Positions 44,511 through 52,740 of a DNA stretch of 64,000 nt are shown piece after piece. The stretch comes from CALHVX01 sp038757945. GTDB lineage: Bacteria; Pseudomonadota; Gammaproteobacteria; Pseudomonadales; Azotimanducaceae. The notes under the pieces were generated by a model that made no database searches, was not told the origin of the DNA, and saw only the letters and a program-made list of their open reading frames with translations. Position 1 is the stretch's first letter. Each line of letters begins with the position of its first letter. The position numbers were made by a program, and so were the translations under genes. The stretch is taken from contig JBCDGJ010000003.1 of the NCBI GenBank assembly GCA_038757945.1, forward strand, positions 1 to 64,000. The letters are read 5' to 3'.

Positions 44511-45662
44511 ATTACCAAGCTACTGGTCATATCGCATATTCCGCTCTGGCCAATGAATGCGGGCAACCGCATTCGTATGCTCAACATGTTGCGGGCGCTA
44601 GCGGGCCGCGGCGTCGTGGTGCACTTCTTGCATGTCCGGAAGATGCGGTTTGACCGGGATGCGATGCTCGAACACTTCGGCGATCGTTATCACGAGGTTG
44701 AGTTTCGCGGTCCCGGTCCTGCAAGGCGACTGTCGCTTTGGCACACCCTTCGAAAGCAATTCGTCCGGGATGAGTACGAGCACAACACCTGGATCGACGA
44801 CTGGTACAGCGCCGAAGTCGATGACGACATTCAGGCGATTGGCGCAGAGATCCAGCCCGACATCGTGCTAGCCGAGTACGTCTTTTTCAGCAAGGCACTG
44901 CTCAGGTTCCCCGCAGATGTGCTGAAGGTGATCGATACTCACGACCGCTTCGGTAACCGCTTTCAGATGTTTCAATCGCACGGTGTCAAACCCGCCTGGT
45001 TGTCGGCGTTTCCGGCTGACGAGATGCGCTGCCTGGCACGGGCGGACCGGGTCATTGCCATTCAGAACGCTGACGCGGCGTACTTCCGTCGCCGTCTGGG
45101 ATCCCGGGTGTACACTGTCGGGCATAGGTCTGCGGTCAAAATGGTCCCGTTTCCATCGTTCAATCGAGCCCTGCTGTTTGTCGGCGGCTACAACGCGATC
45201 AACGTTGATGCGTTGTCGTTCTGCGTGGAGGAGATCCTGCCTCGCATCCGGCTGCGGCACCGCGACGCCGAGCTCCTGATTGTCGGCGCACTTGCGGACA
45301 TGGCACCGGATGCGCCTGGCGTTCGAAAAATCGGACCGTTAGAAGATCTGGACACGGCTTATGCACTGGCCCGCATCGTCGTGAACCCCTGTCGATTCGG
45401 TACCGGCCTGAAAACGAAGAACGTTGAAGCCATGGCGTATGGCCGTGCCCTGGTCACGACGACCCACGGCGCCGAGGGGCTCGAGGCTGCGGTTGGCAAA
45501 GCTTTGCTGGTTGCGGATAACGCGGAAGCGTTCGCTGCTGCAGTGTGTGAGCTGCTGGACGAGTCGCCGAAGGTCGACGAGCTCAGCGCCGAAGGGCAGA
45601 AGTTCGTCAGCCGGTGGAACGCGGAGCAGGATCAGGCGTTGTGGTCGACGTTCGACATCTGA
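44511..45662 (+). CDS. GT4-type glycosyltransferase, ATT start proposed
   Basis: About 383 residues. The conserved first strand reads ITKLLVISHIPLWPMNAGNR, but the first ATG (44553) lies inside it. Upstream to the stop TGA at 44499 there is no ATG, GTG or TTG; ATT at 44511 would give a normal (M)TKLLVIS start. Other landmarks are VIDTHDRFGNRFQMFQ, LLFVGGYNAINVDAL as the interdomain strand, and VVNPCRFGTGLKTKNVEAMA for nucleotide-sugar binding, the GT4 E-x7-E-like region. It overlaps the convergent glycosyltransferase-like gene by 31 bp. Enzyme family is well supported; the start is inference and a sequencing error is possible. Confidence 0.82.
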   Translation: MTKLLVISHIPLWPMNAGNRIRMLNMLRALAGRGVVVHFLHVRKMRFDRDAMLEHFGDRYHEVEFRGPGPARRLSLWHTLRKQFVRDEYEHNTWIDDWYSAEVDDDIQAIGAEIQPDIVLAEYVFFSKALLRFPADVLKVIDTHDRFGNRFQMFQSHGVKPAWLSAFPADEMRCLARADRVIAIQNADAAYFRRRLGSRVYTVGHRSAVKMVPFPSFNRALLFVGGYNAINVDALSFCVEEILPRIRLRHRDAELLIVGALADMAPDAPGVRKIGPLEDLDTAYALARIVVNPCRFGTGLKTKNVEAMAYGRALVTTTHGAEGLEAAVGKALLVADNAEAFAAAVCELLDESPKVDELSAEGQKFVSRWNAEQDQALWSTFDI

Positions 45663-46948
45663 TCTCGAATCCAGGGCCAGAACGGTGCAAACAGCTGCGC
45701 CCGGTAAGGGGTGGCGGGCGGTGTCGTCGGGTTCAGTGTGATTGCCGCGGGCGCCAGTTCGGCAAGCTTGCCGGGGCTAAGCTGTCTGGCGACGACTGGT
45801 AGCGCCAGACGATCGGCTTCGCGCGTGAGCCAGGATTGCTCCATAAACACCAGCGGCACGCCGGATGCGCCGAGCAGCCACAGCACGCCGGAGCTTTTGT
45901 CCGCGTAGGCTTCGGCTCGATGCGAGAACACGAAGAGCGCCAGCGTGCTGAGCTGGCGCCTCATGACGGACTCGCTCCAGTATCCGTTGTGGAGCTCGAG
46001 CCGCGGCTCCGTTGCAGCGAGTTCCCGGAGCGCCTTCTCCGTCGCAACCGTTGACCGGTTACCCCAGTTGCTCGTGTACTGAATCACGACGGTAGCGTTC
46101 AGGTGCTCGTTACGGAGGAGCTCGCGGGCGATCCCGGGTAGGCCGTTGAATCCCTTCTCGTCCTTCGCATCTCCTGCATAGATCATGATCCTTATGCCGC
46201 TGCCGCCGGATCGAGCACGTTTGCGGACTCGCTGGTCCGCGCTTGCGAGGTAGACGGGGTGAAAGGCCATCAACCTGTCGCTCTGGCAGATGCCCTTATA
46301 GGTATGCGCCAACTCCCAGTCGCTGGCGAACAGCCGAACGTCGTGTGAGCTGCGCAGCTTTCTGAGCTTCTCGCCGTAGCCGCCGCGCCGCTGAAGCACG
46401 TCGAGCGTTCTGCGTGTCCCGGCGCCGGGCCTGAACATCATGCACACAAGATGGCGAAACTCGCTGCCGACTTCCCGGTAGCAGGCTGAAACCAGTGCAG
46501 CAAAGTGTTCCAGTCCGAAAGACGGGTACAGCACGGTGGTGGGGTGTGATCCGCTCGCGTCAGCGGAGAGGCTCGAGAGCGCGTCGGCCAGCTGATCGGC
46601 CAGGGCGTTCGTTTCAAGCAGGCGCTGCTCGACAGTCAGCGGATCGGAGAGGACGCGATAGAAATTGAACGAGAAGTGTTTTCGAACACCACACCCTGAC
46701 TCCAACAGCCGCTGCTCGGTCAGCGAATTCAGGGCCCTGTGGGTGTAGACAATCACCTCGCCGGGCCGCTCCCGCTTCGACCTCGCAATCAGGTCGGCAA
46801 ATCCGGCGTGGTGGCCACCTGCCTCCTTGAGAGCCGGCTCAATGACGACGAGGCGCTGTTTCGGGCTTGGCAAGAGAAACTTCCGTATCACGATGGACTG
46901 TTCAAGAGGCACACCGGCTATACTGGCGGGCGCGGCAGTTGCGGGCAA
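45632..46948 (-). CDS. Probable GT-B glycosyltransferase (GT4-like)
   Basis: A protein of up to 438 residues. The first codon here is TTG (46948); GTG at 46891 gives the cleaner start VIRKFLLPSPKQRLVVIEPA and may be the real one. The GT-B plan is suggested by EPALKEAGGHHAGFADLI (acceptor-side glycine-rich loop), IRIMIYAGDAKDEKGFNGLP opening the second Rossmann half, then YWSESVMRRQLSTLALFVFS and SSGVLWLLGASGVPLVFME, which resembles the sugar-nucleotide end motif. Assignment is structural-pattern based and moderate. Its 3' end overlaps the convergent GT4 gene by 31 bp. Confidence 0.6.
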   Translation of the reverse strand: MPATAAPASIAGVPLEQSIVIRKFLLPSPKQRLVVIEPALKEAGGHHAGFADLIARSKRERPGEVIVYTHRALNSLTEQRLLESGCGVRKHFSFNFYRVLSDPLTVEQRLLETNALADQLADALSSLSADASGSHPTTVLYPSFGLEHFAALVSACYREVGSEFRHLVCMMFRPGAGTRRTLDVLQRRGGYGEKLRKLRSSHDVRLFASDWELAHTYKGICQSDRLMAFHPVYLASADQRVRKRARSGGSGIRIMIYAGDAKDEKGFNGLPGIARELLRNEHLNATVVIQYTSNWGNRSTVATEKALRELAATEPRLELHNGYWSESVMRRQLSTLALFVFSHRAEAYADKSSGVLWLLGASGVPLVFMEQSWLTREADRLALPVVARQLSPGKLAELAPAAITLNPTTPPATPYRAQLFAPFWPWIRDQMSNVDHNA

Positions 46949-47143
46949 TCCGTCAGCCTGCAGGTTGTCGAAGATGCGGGCTTGAGTTCATTTCAGCGCT
47001 CGCAGGCAGGAACTTACGATCAGCGCAATTGTCTGGGCTGTAGACGAAGGGCTGTCATAATCAGAAAGACTGCCGCAAGCACAAAGGGTGCCTCTATCAG
47101 AATCGCTGGCAGGGACTGCAAGGCGCGGATTGAGTCGCAGGTG

Positions 47144-47197
47144 GGGAGAAGCGGAATGATGGGGAGAAGCGGAATGATGGAGAGAAGCGGAATGATG
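47144..47197 (+). repeat. Three 18-bp tandem repeats, each with a ribosome-site-like core and ATG
   Basis: Units at 47144-47161, 47162-47179 and 47180-47197 read GGGAGAAGCGGAATGATG, the last beginning GAG. A partial unit (GAGAG) runs into the sequence just before the lipoprotein start at 47212. Every unit contains a purine-rich GGAGA or GAGAGA stretch followed at 6-8 bp by ATGATG. Copy number could change by slippage and so alter initiation of the downstream gene. Confidence 0.75.
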
Positions 47198-47211
47198 GAG
47201 AGAGCGTGCTG

Positions 47212-47835
47212 ATGACGAATCGCAGGTTGGTGCGGGTACTGCTGGCCTTGCTCGGTTCCGTACTGCTGCTCGGCTGTGGCAGCAATAGCCCCCGTTCGGT
47301 CGAACCGGTCAAAGGCACGGTGGTTGGTTCTGTGTCCTACGTCGGCTTGCCGGCGGAGTACCGAATCTACTATGCGCCGGTTGGTGCTTCAGTCAGTGAA
47401 CGGGCATCCATTCGTGTCTCATCCGGTGGCTCCGATCGTCGAAAAGGGCAGATCGACGCCGGAAACGATCTGTTCTCCATCGAGCTGCCGGAAGGCCAGT
47501 ATGAGGTCGTGTTGTGGGAAGTCTCGGAGGGCAGGGCGCAGATACGGCCTGAGCAACCCTTTGCAGCTCCCTTCACCGTTGTTCCCGGACGTTCGGTTTA
47601 CATCGGCCGTTTCGATTTCAAGCATCAGCAGGGCATCCGCTCCCGAGAGAGCAGCGTTGACGTCACCTATAGCGATCAGCTGCAGCAGGACGTTGCGCTG
47701 TTCCAGGACGATCGCGCCATGAAAGATGCACCAGACTTACGCCTCGGCATCAATGAAGGCATGCGCATGCAGTGGTCCAGCGATGCAGGCGCAACGGACA
47801 AAGCGGTATCGTTGATCGTTTTTTCCTCCTTTTGA
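47212..47835 (+). CDS. Hypothetical outer-membrane lipoprotein
   Basis: A 207-residue exported lipoprotein. The signal peptide MTNRRLVRVLLALLGSVLLL leads to GC with lipobox Cys22; residue +2 is Gly, so sorting to the outer membrane is likely. The mature part is mostly beta (FSIELPEGQYEVVLWEVSEG, then VVPGRSVYIGRFDF), which recalls small Ig-like or carboxypeptidase-regulatory-type folds. No family name recognised. GTG at 47206 is an alternative start. It is preceded by the 18-bp tandem repeats and followed with TTGA overlap by a sulfotransferase gene. Confidence 0.65.
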   Translation: MTNRRLVRVLLALLGSVLLLGCGSNSPRSVEPVKGTVVGSVSYVGLPAEYRIYYAPVGASVSERASIRVSSGGSDRRKGQIDAGNDLFSIELPEGQYEVVLWEVSEGRAQIRPEQPFAAPFTVVPGRSVYIGRFDFKHQQGIRSRESSVDVTYSDQLQQDVALFQDDRAMKDAPDLRLGINEGMRMQWSSDAGATDKAVSLIVFSSF

Positions 47836-48554
47836 CCGGCTACGACCGCACCAAACCGCTGATTTCCATTCACGTGCCGAAATGCGCGGGCAGTTCCCTG
47901 CGGGAAGTCCTGATGAGCTGGTTCGGCGCCGGCTTCTTCCGCCACTACCACAATGAGCGGGAAGGCGAAGCGCCGATGGTTTTTCCACTCTGGGACGAAG
48001 ACGGCGTCCCCACCCATAGCGAGCCGGTCTGCGTACACGGCCACTTCAACCGGTCGCGCCGGAACGGCTTCGAGCGGTACTACCCGTATGCGGAACAGCT
48101 GATCACCGTGTTGCGTGACCCTTGCGAAGTCCAGATCTCGAACTATTTCTATGTGAAGGAAGCCGCAGATCGAGGAACTCCCGGAGCGATGACGAACGGG
48201 ACGGTACACGAGATCGTTAGCAATCAGTGGACTCTGTCTGACTGGTTGGGCCGCCACCATGGATCCATATTTCTGCCGTTTCTGCCCGAAGGTACTGACG
48301 TGACCAACTATCGTGAGGTTCTCGACGACCGCTTTCTTTACATCGGCCTTGCGGAACACATGGACCGGGTGGTTGAAGATCTGTCCGACCTGCTGGGGTT
48401 TGAGCCGATTCCCGTTCCGAAGCTAAATGCTGCCGCGCGCGACGAGACCGTTGACCGGGATCTGCGAGAGCGGTTTGCTGCCAATCACCCAATGGACGTT
48501 GCGATTTTCGAGCATCTGCTTGAGCGGTTCGACAGCAAGCTCACGGCCCACTAG
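47832..48554 (+). CDS. Sulfotransferase family protein
   Basis: A 240-residue sulfotransferase read from TTG 47832, which overlaps the lipoprotein stop as TTGA; GTG at 47772 is an alternative. It has ISIHVPKCAGSSLREVLMS (PAPS loop, PKCAGSS type, as in the heparan-sulfate and carbohydrate sulfotransferase branch) and LITVLRDPCEVQISNYFY (3'-phosphate motif). VHGHFN between them is also typical of that branch. The site before the TTG is pyrimidine-rich rather than a Shine-Dalgarno, so translation probably relies on coupling. Its stop lies inside the convergent phosphodiesterase-like gene (14-bp overlap). Confidence 0.85.
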   Translation: MTGYDRTKPLISIHVPKCAGSSLREVLMSWFGAGFFRHYHNEREGEAPMVFPLWDEDGVPTHSEPVCVHGHFNRSRRNGFERYYPYAEQLITVLRDPCEVQISNYFYVKEAADRGTPGAMTNGTVHEIVSNQWTLSDWLGRHHGSIFLPFLPEGTDVTNYREVLDDRFLYIGLAEHMDRVVEDLSDLLGFEPIPVPKLNAAARDETVDRDLRERFAANHPMDVAIFEHLLERFDSKLTAH

Positions 48555-49845
48555 GCTCGAGAAAGTACCCGATGTCCCGCATGCGCTGCAGAGTTGCGCG
48601 TTCAATGGCTTTGGTCTGAATTGCCTGGGGGCGGTAAGCGTCCGCATTGGTTGCGGATTGGCGCAACTGTCGTGCCGGTGGCTGGCGCTCCCAGTGTGTG
48701 TTGGTAAACAGCCCGTCCATGACCCGCCCATCGGCTGGATGCGGCGCCGCAAAGCCGAAAATCCGGAGCAGCGTCGGTGCGATGTCTGCGATCGTGGCGC
48801 CCTCGATGATGCCGCCAGACCGGATTCCCGGTCCTCGTGCTACGAGAATCGGGTCGGTTGCGTAGAAGTTGTGGTTGCGTTCCTTCGCGACCGAATGATT
48901 TGACACCAGGAACAGGTAGTCCTGACGATTGAGCTGGCCGACGAGAGATCCCACGACCGTATCGAAGTAGCGCCAGGCCTGCTGCTCAAGAAGCGGTATG
49001 TCGAGCTGCTGGCTGCGATGCAGTATGGGGTCGAGCCCCCAGAGGTTGACGGCGACGAGGTCCAACGTTCGGTCTTCGATCAGTTGCCGTGCAATCGCAG
49101 CTGAAATCTCGGCGGCGACAAGGGCGAACTTGATGTCCAGATACTGCGTACGGCTTCTGCCGTGCAGGTCCGCGAGCACCGGAACTCGAGCGAACCAGGA
49201 TTCGTCTGACCGTGCTTCAACAGCATCAACGAGCGGTTCCAGCTCTTGGCGGAAAGCTTCGGGCTGAATCAACCTGGTATCCTGTTCTGCGTAAGTTGTC
49301 GCTACCCAGTTGGGCGCTGAGCGCGCCGCGAGCAGCTGCGACTCGGAGGCGCCGGGCGGTAACCGCCGGCCATGGGCGTGAAACCAGGCGGTATAGGTGG
49401 CGTGGCTGCTCCCTACGCCGACCGGCCAGCCTGAGATGCCTGCCTTCAGGCCGTTCTGCTCGAGCCGCTGCCATATGGGGATTCCAGGGGCAGCCCGGAA
49501 TGCGGAGGCGATACGGCGTCCCGAGAGCCCGTTCGATTGGTTTCTGGCCCACCAGACTGACGGCTCATTGACCGCGGGGCGATTTCCCGTGGCGATGGTC
49601 TGCCATTGTTCCACCTGCCCGCCGGGATAGCCGGTCAGCTTGCCCAGTACACCCTGATCGGCAAGGGCTGTGATCGATGGGGCGAGCTTCGTGTCGATGA
49701 AGCCAGAAAGCTGCGCCCAGCCTGCGGCATCAATGCCGAGGAGCACCACTCGCGGCCCTTGCTGTTGCGCCTGCGCGGATAAAGAGAAGAGGATTGTCGC
49801 GAGCAATACAACCCACCGGGCTTCAGATAGAGATCGGCGGCGCAG
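48541..49845 (-). CDS. Alkaline-phosphatase-superfamily (phosphodiesterase-like) exported protein with altered active site
   Basis: About 434 residues if started at CTG 49845, which gives a compact signal peptide (LRRRSLSEARWVVLLATIL, then FSLSAQAQQQ); TTG 49995 and GTG 50214 are alternatives but add a Gly/Pro-rich, uncharacteristic N-terminus. The fold is seen in VVLLGIDAAGW (first metal Asp), WQTIATGNRP, LVAVNLWGLDPILHRSQQ (Asp and His ligands) and ATIADIAPTLLRIFG. Two key positions differ: the Thr/Ser nucleophile stretch reads GGQVEQWQTIATG, and the usual SDHG reads SNHS. It may be a weak enzyme or a binding protein. It lies among sulfotransferase genes in the glycan island. Confidence 0.75.
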   Translation of the reverse strand: MRRRSLSEARWVVLLATILFSLSAQAQQQGPRVVLLGIDAAGWAQLSGFIDTKLAPSITALADQGVLGKLTGYPGGQVEQWQTIATGNRPAVNEPSVWWARNQSNGLSGRRIASAFRAAPGIPIWQRLEQNGLKAGISGWPVGVGSSHATYTAWFHAHGRRLPPGASESQLLAARSAPNWVATTYAEQDTRLIQPEAFRQELEPLVDAVEARSDESWFARVPVLADLHGRSRTQYLDIKFALVAAEISAAIARQLIEDRTLDLVAVNLWGLDPILHRSQQLDIPLLEQQAWRYFDTVVGSLVGQLNRQDYLFLVSNHSVAKERNHNFYATDPILVARGPGIRSGGIIEGATIADIAPTLLRIFGFAAPHPADGRVMDGLFTNTHWERQPPARQLRQSATNADAYRPQAIQTKAIERATLQRMRDIGYFLEPSGP

Positions 49846-50086
49846 AGGATTTCTGCCGGGATCAACGAGAGCAGGACCAGTGATACCGGGGCCAATGAGG
49901 TTGGGCCCATTGCCTCTCGGCCCATTGAAAAGGGGAACACCGATACTGGTACTTTGGTGCCAGCTGAGCGCAAGCCGGAAGTTCTGCTCGGTCAATGTGC
50001 TCAGATACCGCTGGTGCCGCGTTGCTTCCGACCATTTAAGGCCGCGTGGTGTAAAAAGGCAACATGGATTCCTGGCAGCAGAGGCA

Positions 50087-50698
50087 ATGATCGTATCCAC
50101 CAAGCACCGGTTCGTGTTCCTCGCGAATCGAAAGTGCGCGTCATCCTCGCTGGTCAATGCGCTGCGACCGCATGCCAGCGTGATCGCAGAAGCGGACGCC
50201 AGGCTGCGGCACACGAACTTTCGTCAGTACCGCTCGCTGGTGGTTCCCTGGCTCGAAGCGTGTACGTCCGAAGCTGTTCGTGAGTACCGGGTCTTTGCGT
50301 TGTACCGGGAGCCTACGGAATGGCTCTCGAGCTGGTTCCGGTTCCGCCGGATGCTGCGGGACGAAGGTGCAGACAACACCGGGAACTCGTTGCCACCGGA
50401 ACTGACCTGGGAGGCGTTTCTTGAGGCGTGCTGCTCCGAACCGCGCCCTGACTACGCAACGGTCGGCTCACAAGCCGACTTTGTGCAGGACGAAAGCGGG
50501 TCGGTTGGCCCGGATGCGCTATTTGCCTACGACAAAGTGGACGAGCTCGTGGACGCGCTGTCGGCACAGGTGCGCCGCCGGATCGTCCTGCCCAACTTTA
50601 ACGTATCCCCCGCTGCGGACTATGAGATCACCGAACAGCACTACCGGTACTGTCGCAGTTCGCTCAGCTGCGAATATGACGTTTACGACACGCTGTGA
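50087..50698 (+). CDS. Sulfotransferase family protein
   Basis: A 203-residue protein from ATG 50087. It shows RFVFLANRKCASSSLVNALR (PAPS loop, RKCASSS) and YRVFALYREPTEWLSSWFRF (3'-phosphate motif with Arg, Glu and Ser spacing), the compact form seen in capsule-type sulfotransferases. AGAGG lies close before the ATG. It is divergent from the phosphodiesterase-like gene. It is the last glycan gene before the type VI secretion locus, 265 bp upstream of tssA. Confidence 0.8.
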   Translation: MIVSTKHRFVFLANRKCASSSLVNALRPHASVIAEADARLRHTNFRQYRSLVVPWLEACTSEAVREYRVFALYREPTEWLSSWFRFRRMLRDEGADNTGNSLPPELTWEAFLEACCSEPRPDYATVGSQADFVQDESGSVGPDALFAYDKVDELVDALSAQVRRRIVLPNFNVSPAADYEITEQHYRYCRSSLSCEYDVYDTL

Positions 50699-50963
50699 GC
50701 GTATACCCCCTCGTGCGCACTGGCCGTCTTCGTCGACCTCGATCCGACACGCGAGCAGAAGCTTGTAGATGCGGAGCCGAGGAAATGGAGACTATGGGAC
50801 GTGGCGGGACATTGCACATCCGGGGCCCGAAAGAACATTAAGCTTGCCAGTGCCTTAGGCAATCCAGTTGCTCCCCGTTCTGAATACGAGTACATTCTTT
50901 TCTGGCTCTCTGTCAACTGCGGAGGCTGGTCGGGGGGGCAGCAAAACGAACTTCATCGAATCG

Positions 50964-52019
50964 ATTATCGACGTCGACAGCTGCGTTCGGCCGGTCAGCG
51001 ATGAGGCGGCCAGCGGGGACGACCTTTCCTACGATGCCGACTTTCTCGAGCTGGAACGCCTGCTCGAACCGAAGTTGGCTGATGGCCGCACGCCCGGACC
51101 AAACGAGCTCAACTGGTCCAAGCAGGTCGAGTGGAATGCCGTTCAGGAGCTGGCGACCGGGCTGTTCGAACGCACGCGGGACCTGCGCGTCGGCGTAGCA
51201 CTGACCCGCGCATTGCTGATGCGCCAGGGCATGCTCGGTTTTGCAGCTGGCATGCACCTGCTGCGGCGCATGATAGACGAACACTGGGCTACCCTGCATC
51301 CAGAACTCGAGCCGCTAGACGAGGGGTTGCCGCCCACGCGTACCAATATCCTCAACGGCCTGGCCAGTGCTGAATCCGTGCTTCTGCAGGTGCGCACGGC
51401 AACGCTCGTGGCCGACCCCCAAGCCGGCAGATTCAGCTACCGGGACTACCAGATTGCCAGCGGCGAGATCGATCCGCCGGCCGAAGATGCCGAGAGCAGC
51501 GATGAAGATTCCGGTCCGGTTGCGACCCTGTCGCAGATCGAGGGCGCCTTCAGAAACATGGATCCGGAGGCCAGCGGCGAGCTGCTCGGCAGCATCGACC
51601 TGGCACTGGAAGACGTGCAGCAGATCGATGCGTTCATCACCGAAGCGATCGGGAGCATGAACGGTCCGGACCTGACGGAACTCGTCGCGTTGCTCCGCGA
51701 TGTGCGCCGGATGGTCATAGAGTTTGCAGGCGTCGAAGATGCCGCAGAGGCGGCCGGGGAAGACGATGCCGCGGGCACCGCAGCCGCCGCGCCAGCCGCT
51801 GGTGTACCGGGGACCATCGGGAACCGTCAGGATGCCATCAAAGCCCTCGAACGGGTCGCCGAGTACTTCGAGCGCAACGAGCCATCGAGCCCCGTACCAT
51901 TGATGTTGGATCGCACGAAGCGGATGATCTCGATGAATTTCATGGAGCTGCTGGAGGATCTGAATCCGGACGCGGTATCGACGGTACGGCATATCGTCGG
52001 TGGCAGTACGGACGAATGA
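50964..52019 (+). CDS. tssA: Type VI secretion protein TssA (short form), ATT start proposed
   Basis: About 351 residues. The ImpA_N domain opens IDVDSCVRPVSDEAASGDDL and then SYDADFLELERL, the expected TssA start, and the C-terminus RTKRMISMNFMELLEDLNPD matches the short TssA1 class that sits at the baseplate. No ATG, GTG or TTG is positioned at this start; ATT at 50964 gives a perfect (M)IDVDS N-terminus, while TTG 50868 adds 32 residues of poor quality. Residues 250-280 are an Ala/Asp-rich linker. TssA seeds tube and sheath assembly. First gene of the locus here. Confidence 0.88.
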   Translation: MIDVDSCVRPVSDEAASGDDLSYDADFLELERLLEPKLADGRTPGPNELNWSKQVEWNAVQELATGLFERTRDLRVGVALTRALLMRQGMLGFAAGMHLLRRMIDEHWATLHPELEPLDEGLPPTRTNILNGLASAESVLLQVRTATLVADPQAGRFSYRDYQIASGEIDPPAEDAESSDEDSGPVATLSQIEGAFRNMDPEASGELLGSIDLALEDVQQIDAFITEAIGSMNGPDLTELVALLRDVRRMVIEFAGVEDAAEAAGEDDAAGTAAAAPAAGVPGTIGNRQDAIKALERVAEYFERNEPSSPVPLMLDRTKRMISMNFMELLEDLNPDAVSTVRHIVGGSTDE

Positions 52020-52225
52020 TCGGCGGAGCTCAGGCGTGCGGTCGAGGCTACGAGCGGGGGGCATTCAGAGGCAACAAGCGGCCATAAAGGTCTCGATGGC
52101 GGCAGCAAGGGTCAGATGGCGTTACTCTGGCCTGCTGGGCAAGCCCCGATTCTCGAGCACCTCGTGTGGGGCAGGGAACGAGCAGAGATCAAGCGGGAAC
52201 AAGCAGGGAGCGAATGGAGTAAAAA

Positions 52226-52738
52226 ATGGGTAGACAGAGCAGTCAGAAGTTTATCGGGCGCAATCGCGCACCGCGGGTGCAGATCGAATACGATCTCGAG
52301 GTCTACGGCGCTGAGAAGAAGATACAGATTCCTTTCGTCATGGGTGTCTTCTCCGACCTTTCGGGCGCGTCTGCGAAGGATCTCCCCGCCGTATCCGAGC
52401 GAAAGGCCCTGGAGATCGACGTCGACAACTTCGATCAACGACTCAAATCGATGAAACCGCAAGTGCAGTTTTCGGTACCGAACACGTTGACCGGAGAAGG
52501 CAACCTGCCGGTCGACATTACTTTCGAGAGCATGGATGACTTCAGCCCGGCAGCCGTTGCCCGCAAGGTTGATGCGACTGCCCAGCTGCTGGAAGCCCGC
52601 ACCCAGCTGGCGAATCTGGTGACCTATATGGATGGAAAGGTCGGAGCAGAGGAACTGGTGGGTAAGCTGCTCAATAATCCTGAGCTGCTCAAATCACTGG
52701 CGGCAGCACCCAAGCCCGATAGCGACACGGAAGAGTAA
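52226..52738 (+). CDS. tssB: Type VI secretion sheath small subunit TssB
   Basis: A 170-residue protein (VipA/ImpB). RAPRVQIEYDLEVYGAEKKI, then PFVMGVFSDLSG and FDQRLKSMKPQVQFSVPN are family hallmarks; the C-terminal helix LLNNPELLKSLAA is typical. It pairs with TssC to build the contractile sheath. It starts at ATG 52226 after a purine-rich run, 206 bp after tssA; that gap shows no gene. tssC follows 2 bp after its stop. Confidence 0.97.
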   Translation: MGRQSSQKFIGRNRAPRVQIEYDLEVYGAEKKIQIPFVMGVFSDLSGASAKDLPAVSERKALEIDVDNFDQRLKSMKPQVQFSVPNTLTGEGNLPVDITFESMDDFSPAAVARKVDATAQLLEARTQLANLVTYMDGKVGAEELVGKLLNNPELLKSLAAAPKPDSDTEE

Positions 52739-52740
52739 TC

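Noticed and set aside
49635..49973. Overlapping minus-strand frame with a signal-peptide-like hydrophobic start opposite the divergent region
   Set aside because: The hydrophobic stretch is followed by Ser/Arg-rich frame-shifted sequence of the phosphodiesterase-like gene. The in-frame gene already has its own good signal peptide, so no frameshift needs to be invoked.
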